Shown piece after piece: positions 39,216 through 42,834 of a stretch of DNA of 42,834 nucleotides (positions are counted from its first letter, which is position 1; each line of letters begins with the position of its first letter). The DNA comes from WJLY01 sp964562405. Lineage in GTDB: Bacteria > Joyebacterota > Joyebacteria > Joyebacterales > Joyebacteraceae. Made by a program: the position numbers and the translations under genes. The DNA lies in the NCBI GenBank assembly GCA_964562405.1, contig CAZLTC010000019.1, positions 1 to 42,834 of the forward strand, given 5' to 3'. The notes beneath the pieces were generated by a model. That model searched no databases and was not told where the DNA came from. It was given only the letters and a program-made list of their open reading frames with translations.

Positions 39216-40313
39216 TCAGAACCCCCTCAAGAGTGAGTAATAGATGCCCTCTGTGTGGAGAGTGACGCCGTCCCAGTCGTAGGTCTCCAGGACATGTCTT
39301 CGGGCCCGGTCGCCCATTGCCCTGCAGCGCTCGGGGTTCGACAGGAGCTGCTGGAGCTTCTCGACCAGGTCGTCGACGTCGCCCTGTTTGAACGTAGCGC
39401 CGCAGTCGCCGACCACCTCCAGGTTCTCGGCGATATCGCTCGTGAGGCAGCAGTTCCCGAAGCTCATGGCCTCAAGGAGAGCGATGGGAAGACCCTCGAT
39501 GTCGGACGGCAGCACGAACATCCTGGCGTTGGAGTAGAGCTCATCGAGAACGTCTCCATAGACGTACCCGAGGAACCTGACCTTCCCGCCGCCCTTCGAG
39601 TGGAGGGAATCGACGTAGTCGGTGGAGAAGCTCGTTCCCCCGGCGATGATGAGCTCCATGTCTGTGCCGAGCTTGCTGTAAGCATCGAGCAGATAGTGAC
39701 AGCCCTTCTCGGGAACCAGACGCCCGACGAAGAGTATGTAGTTGCCCGGTTCGATGCCCATCTCCCGGATCTTCTCGGCCTCCCTCACGTGCGGCAGCAC
39801 GGTGCCGTTCGGAATGTACGTCACGTAGACGTCTCGGGTCTGCTGGAAGTACTCGCGCAGCGCCTTCGATACGACGATCGTGCGGTCCGGGAAGTTGACG
39901 GCCGTGTACTCGCAGCGTCTGAGGACCCACGTCGCGAACGCGCCCCATTTCTCGCGCTGCCAGTCGAGGCCGTGAACGGTGACGACCGACTTCATGCCCC
40001 AGATGCGGGGTAGATTGGCGAACATCGATGGACCCAAGGCGTGTATGTGAACGATGTCGTACTTCTTCGACAGGATGTGGGGCACGGCGAGCGCGCAGTG
40101 GGTGGCCGTATCGAGATGCTTGGTGCGCACGCTCGGGATGTTGACGAGTTTGACGCCCCTGTAGCTGCCCTCCATCTTCGAGTAGTACGGACGGCAGTAG
40201 ACGGTCACCTCGTGGCCCCGATCGACGAGCCTCGTCGCCAGCTCCTCGACGTGTCTCTCGATTCCCCCGTAGGTCGCGGGAATCCCCTTCTGACCGAGCA
40301 TCGCGATCTTCAC
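39216..40313 (-). CDS. GT4-family glycosyltransferase
   Basis: A 365-residue retaining glycosyltransferase of the GT-B fold. The N terminus MKIAMLGQKGIPATYGGIERHV is typical of the DUF1972/rhamnosyltransferase-like branch. The C-terminal donor domain has ILFVGRLVPEKG and the E-x7-E-like motif DIEGLPIALLEAMSFG. It has no membrane helix and probably acts on a lipid-linked sugar at the inner face of the membrane. The ATG overlaps the stop of the next GT4 gene (ATGA). Donor and acceptor are unknown. Confidence 0.88.
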   Translation of the reverse strand: MKIAMLGQKGIPATYGGIERHVEELATRLVDRGHEVTVYCRPYYSKMEGSYRGVKLVNIPSVRTKHLDTATHCALAVPHILSKKYDIVHIHALGPSMFANLPRIWGMKSVVTVHGLDWQREKWGAFATWVLRRCEYTAVNFPDRTIVVSKALREYFQQTRDVYVTYIPNGTVLPHVREAEKIREMGIEPGNYILFVGRLVPEKGCHYLLDAYSKLGTDMELIIAGGTSFSTDYVDSLHSKGGGKVRFLGYVYGDVLDELYSNARMFVLPSDIEGLPIALLEAMSFGNCCLTSDIAENLEVVGDCGATFKQGDVDDLVEKLQQLLSNPERCRAMGDRARRHVLETYDWDGVTLHTEGIYYSLLRGF

Positions 40314-41536
40314 GTCATGGCCCTCTCGTAGATGTCCATGATCCTCTCGTAGTGGATCGCGGGCGCGTAGTCTCTTTCGATCTTCCTCCGCCCCGCCCTT
40401 CCCATCTCGACCGCCCCGGCCGGGTCTCGTGACAGCCTGCGCATTGCCTCGCCCAGCGCCTCACTGTCGCCCGTCTCGAAGAGCAGGCCGGTCGCCCCGG
40501 GTTCGATCAGCTCCGGTATGCCTCCCGACGTCGAACCCAGCACTGCCTTGCCGAGCGCCAGAGCCTCGTATACCGTGAGCGGCGAGTTCTCGTAGCACTC
40601 CGAGGGCACCACGATGAAGAGCGCACCCGAGAAGAGGGTCTTGAGGTCGCCGCCGGTACGGTACCCCATGAACTCCACGTTGTCCAGCCCCTCGCTCAGG
40701 GCCCTGGCCTTGAGCTCCTCTTCGAGAGGCCCCGTGCCGACGATCCTCAGTGACACATCCCGGGCGATCGCGGCCGCGTCCAGGAGTGTCTCCAGCCCCT
40801 TGCCGGACGCCAGCCGACCCACGTACATGGCGTAGCCCCCGGCGTCGTAGCCGTACCGTGGCTCATACGAGTCGAGGGCGATCGAGTACGGCAGGTGCAC
40901 GATCCTGTCGGGATCGACACCGTGGTCGATCATCCTGTCCCGCAGTGAGCGGCTGGGTGCTATGAACAGCCTGACGCCGTCCGCGTACGTCCGGAGGAAG
41001 CGATGCAGATACGCTTCGAGACAGACCGTCAGGCTCCGCGCGAGCGACCCCTTCATGCACCGTCTGGCGACGACGTTGTAGTACCTGCCGCCTCTACATC
41101 TCTCGCAGTTCTCGCCCCCTACCATCATCTGATAGCTGGGACAGACCAGCTTGTAGTCATGCAGCGTCTGGACCACCGGCACACCCCTGCCGCGGAGACC
41201 GGCTATCACCGACGGCGACAGCTGGTGCGCGATGTTGTGCAGGTGCGCGACGTCCGGCCTCGCCCTGTCGACGAGAGCCTCGATCTTGCGCCTGGCCTCG
41301 ACCGAGTAGATCACCCGCCCGGCCGCTCTGAACCGCGCCGCGAGGCTACCCGCGCCCTCGAACCCTTCATGCGACACGAACAGGTCGGAGTAGTCCGAAG
41401 GCTCGTTGGCATCGTCGAGCATCGCGAAGGGAACGACGTCCACCCCCCGTTCCTCGAGGATCCTCTTGAGCTCGAAGAGATACCGCTCGGCTCCACCCTT
41501 GACGTAGTAGAACTTGTTGGCGGTAAGGACTCTCAT
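40310..41536 (-). CDS. GT4-family glycosyltransferase with cysteine-rich insert
   Basis: A 408-residue GT-B enzyme. It opens MRVLTANKFYYVKGGAERYLF, and the mid-region HDYKLVCPSYQMM is followed by CERCRGGRYYNVVARRC, a cysteine cluster seen in a subset of these enzymes and possibly metal-binding. The donor site includes AMYVGRLASGKGLETLL and ECYENSPLTVYEALALGKAVLG. It is translationally coupled to the following GT4 gene. The linkage formed cannot be deduced. Confidence 0.88.
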   Translation of the reverse strand: MRVLTANKFYYVKGGAERYLFELKRILEERGVDVVPFAMLDDANEPSDYSDLFVSHEGFEGAGSLAARFRAAGRVIYSVEARRKIEALVDRARPDVAHLHNIAHQLSPSVIAGLRGRGVPVVQTLHDYKLVCPSYQMMVGGENCERCRGGRYYNVVARRCMKGSLARSLTVCLEAYLHRFLRTYADGVRLFIAPSRSLRDRMIDHGVDPDRIVHLPYSIALDSYEPRYGYDAGGYAMYVGRLASGKGLETLLDAAAIARDVSLRIVGTGPLEEELKARALSEGLDNVEFMGYRTGGDLKTLFSGALFIVVPSECYENSPLTVYEALALGKAVLGSTSGGIPELIEPGATGLLFETGDSEALGEAMRRLSRDPAGAVEMGRAGRRKIERDYAPAIHYERIMDIYERAMT

Positions 41537-41561
41537 GGGCAGCGGCGACCTCCAGGGGGGC

Positions 41562-42554
41562 TCACGACCGGCCGCCGCCCGGGCCTACGTCCTTGCCGAA
41601 CAGCTTGGCGCCGACCAACCAGGCCAAAGGCCGCAGCGGACTGCGCCGCATCGGCGGACTCACCGTGCAGACCATCCAACACTGCTCCGTGCAACCGGAA
41701 ACCGCCGGACCGACCGTTGCCGCCGAACGCCGCTGGAGCTCCTCGAAGCTCCCGTCGCGGATGTTCCCCATCTTCACGCCCCGGATGTTGCACGGATAGA
41801 CGTCGCCCCACGGATCCAGAAAGAAGAAGTGACGACCCGCTCCGCACGGGAGTCGCCTCGGCCTGCCCAGCACGTAGTCCGCGAGCCCGCGCATGTAGTA
41901 GGCCATGGCCCAGTCGCGCGGCCGTCTGGACGCCAGTTCGCTCCTCAAGATCTCGCCGATCTCCTCCACTGCCTCGGTCGACCGAGGCCTCTCGCTCCCG
42001 TGAGAGCCGAAGAAGATCGGCGAGCTGTGGACGGCGCTGGCGACGAAAGCGATGCCCTTCTCCTCCGCGAGCGCCTTCACGCGCAGCAGCTCCCCGGGGT
42101 TGTCGCCTGAGGATGTAGCGGCGAGTCCAACGTCGGCGACCCCCGCCGCCTTCAGCCGGTCCACTGTCTCCATTGCCTTATCGAACGCGCCCGGCACCCC
42201 TCGCAGGCTGTCGTGCAGCGGCCCGACCGCGTCGACCGACACCCTCACGGCCACGCCCGGCATCGAGCGCATAGCAGCCTCGATCCTCTTGGGCATGAGA
42301 CCATTCGTCGAAACCACGACCCTGGCCCGGGGGCATGCGCGCGACACATGGGCGGCAACCTCCGGCAGGTCCTCGCGCAGAAAGGGCTCTCCGCCGGACA
42401 GGTTCACGGAACGCAGGCTCCGAGGCAGCCACAAGTAATCGGCCGGCGCGATCTCCCTCTCGCTCTCGGAGGTCTGCTTCCATATGTCGCACATCCCGCA
42501 CCTGGCGTTGCAGCGGTACGTAATGGCGGCGACGCAGCCGATGGGACCCGGCAT
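41562..42554 (-). CDS. Radical SAM protein with SPASM-like C terminus
   Basis: A 330-residue radical S-adenosylmethionine protein. The [4Fe-4S] motif C-x3-C-x2-C is Cys15, Cys19 and Cys22 (YRCNARCGMCDIW). NLSGGEPFLRED and VSTNGL are the usual SAM-binding strands. The C terminus contains CGAGRHFFFLDPWGDVYPC and a CTEQCWMVC cluster, as in SPASM domains that hold auxiliary clusters. ATG 42554 shares one base with the upstream stop (TGATG); the frame is open to 42620. It lies between glycosyltransferases, so it may modify a sugar, lipid or peptide in that pathway. The substrate is unknown. Confidence 0.85.
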   Translation of the reverse strand: MPGPIGCVAAITYRCNARCGMCDIWKQTSESEREIAPADYLWLPRSLRSVNLSGGEPFLREDLPEVAAHVSRACPRARVVVSTNGLMPKRIEAAMRSMPGVAVRVSVDAVGPLHDSLRGVPGAFDKAMETVDRLKAAGVADVGLAATSSGDNPGELLRVKALAEEKGIAFVASAVHSSPIFFGSHGSERPRSTEAVEEIGEILRSELASRRPRDWAMAYYMRGLADYVLGRPRRLPCGAGRHFFFLDPWGDVYPCNIRGVKMGNIRDGSFEELQRRSAATVGPAVSGCTEQCWMVCTVSPPMRRSPLRPLAWLVGAKLFGKDVGPGGGRS

Positions 42555-42834
42555 CAGTCGTTCCCCTGACCGAATAGGTGCGCGTAGGCCCGGAGAAGCG
42601 CCTCGCTCGTGTGCTCCCACGAGAGTTCGCTCAGGATCCGCTCCCTGTTGGTCTTGCCCATCCTCTCCCTGAGCTGCTCGTCATCGAGGAGCTGTATGAT
42701 CTTCTCACCGAACTCGATCTCGTCGTTCGGCGCCGCATAGAGCGCGCCTCCGGCCGCCGAGTATCTGCTCTCCTTAAGGTCGAACGAGACCATCGCCCTG
42801 CCGAACGTCATATACTCCAGGACCTTGTTCATCG
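42554..42834 (-). CDS. C-terminal end of a GT4-like glycosyltransferase (truncated by window edge)
   Basis: The last 93 codons of a protein whose start lies beyond position 42834. NKVLEYMTFGRAMVSFDLKE and AAPNDEIEFGEKIIQLLDD match the donor-site helix and C-terminal part of GT4 glycosyltransferases (the EYM-GKP-V-FDL-E pattern). The final segment SWEHTSEALLRAYAHL is the usual closing helix. The internal ATG at 42832 is not a credible start, because it lies in the middle of the domain. Confidence 0.8.
   Translation of the reverse strand, partial: MNKVLEYMTFGRAMVSFDLKESRYSAAGGALYAAPNDEIEFGEKIIQLLDDEQLRERMGKTNRERILSELSWEHTSEALLRAYAHLFGQGND

Overview
The window reads as a fragment of a high-GC chromosome from a diderm (LptE, FadL-type porin), probably uncultured bacterium. 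Two secreted proteins end in FlgD-like or sorting-tail-like C-terminal domains of the kind common in FCB-group candidate phyla such as Eisenbacteria. That phylum guess is an inference; no rRNA gene is present to test it. Every gene I can support, about 37 CDS and 5 tRNAs, lies on the minus strand, so transcription runs from high to low coordinates. A run of 100 N (29741-29840) marks an assembly gap inside one gene.

In the direction of transcription: (1) 42834-37170 is a surface-glycan and isoprenoid block: the end of a glycosyltransferase, a radical SAM protein, two GT4 glycosyltransferases, a GGPP-synthase-like prenyltransferase and a mannose-1-phosphate guanylyltransferase. (2) 37156-34571 is a galT-like/glgA sugar-nucleotide and glycogen operon behind its own promoter. 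(3) 34498-34143 holds tRNA-Gly, tRNA-Cys and tRNA-Leu. (4) 34058-31793 is a secreted GHL15-like protein preceded by a textbook sigma-54 (-24/-12) promoter. (5) 31735-29375 carries cvpA and a ClpB/ClpC-like AAA+ protein whose first ATPase module is degenerate. (6) tRNA-Val is followed by the translation operon infC-rpmI-rplT-pheS-pheT, a coiled-coil gene and zapA, with a terminator/attenuator-like leader before infC. (7) rarA, rny and ymdB follow, then the tightly overlapping run folD-xseA-xseB-ispA-dxs-nadK-pgsA-DUF362, which ends inside tRNA-Arg. (8) 11568-5630 carries an M28 metallopeptidase, a small membrane protein, a fused HAD phosphatase/CTP-dependent lipid kinase, a UDP-HexNAc dehydrogenase and a sugar-nucleotide epimerase. 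(9) 5559-1 carries an NtrC-type regulator without GAFTGA and without a phosphoacceptor Asp, lptE, holA, an endonuclease III, a FadL-like porin and the start of leuS.

The recurring themes are envelope and polysaccharide assembly (prenyl donors, nucleotide sugars, glycosyltransferases, LptE, outer-membrane and secreted proteins) interleaved with core information processing. The points most worth following are the perfect sigma-54 promoter with an adjacent 6-bp dyad, the atypical NtrC-like regulator, the pseudo-ATPase Clp protein, the HAD/CTP-kinase fusion, the infC leader and a possible 6S-like RNA between zapA and rarA. No CRISPR array, insertion sequence, prophage or intergenic stretch over 300 bases was seen.
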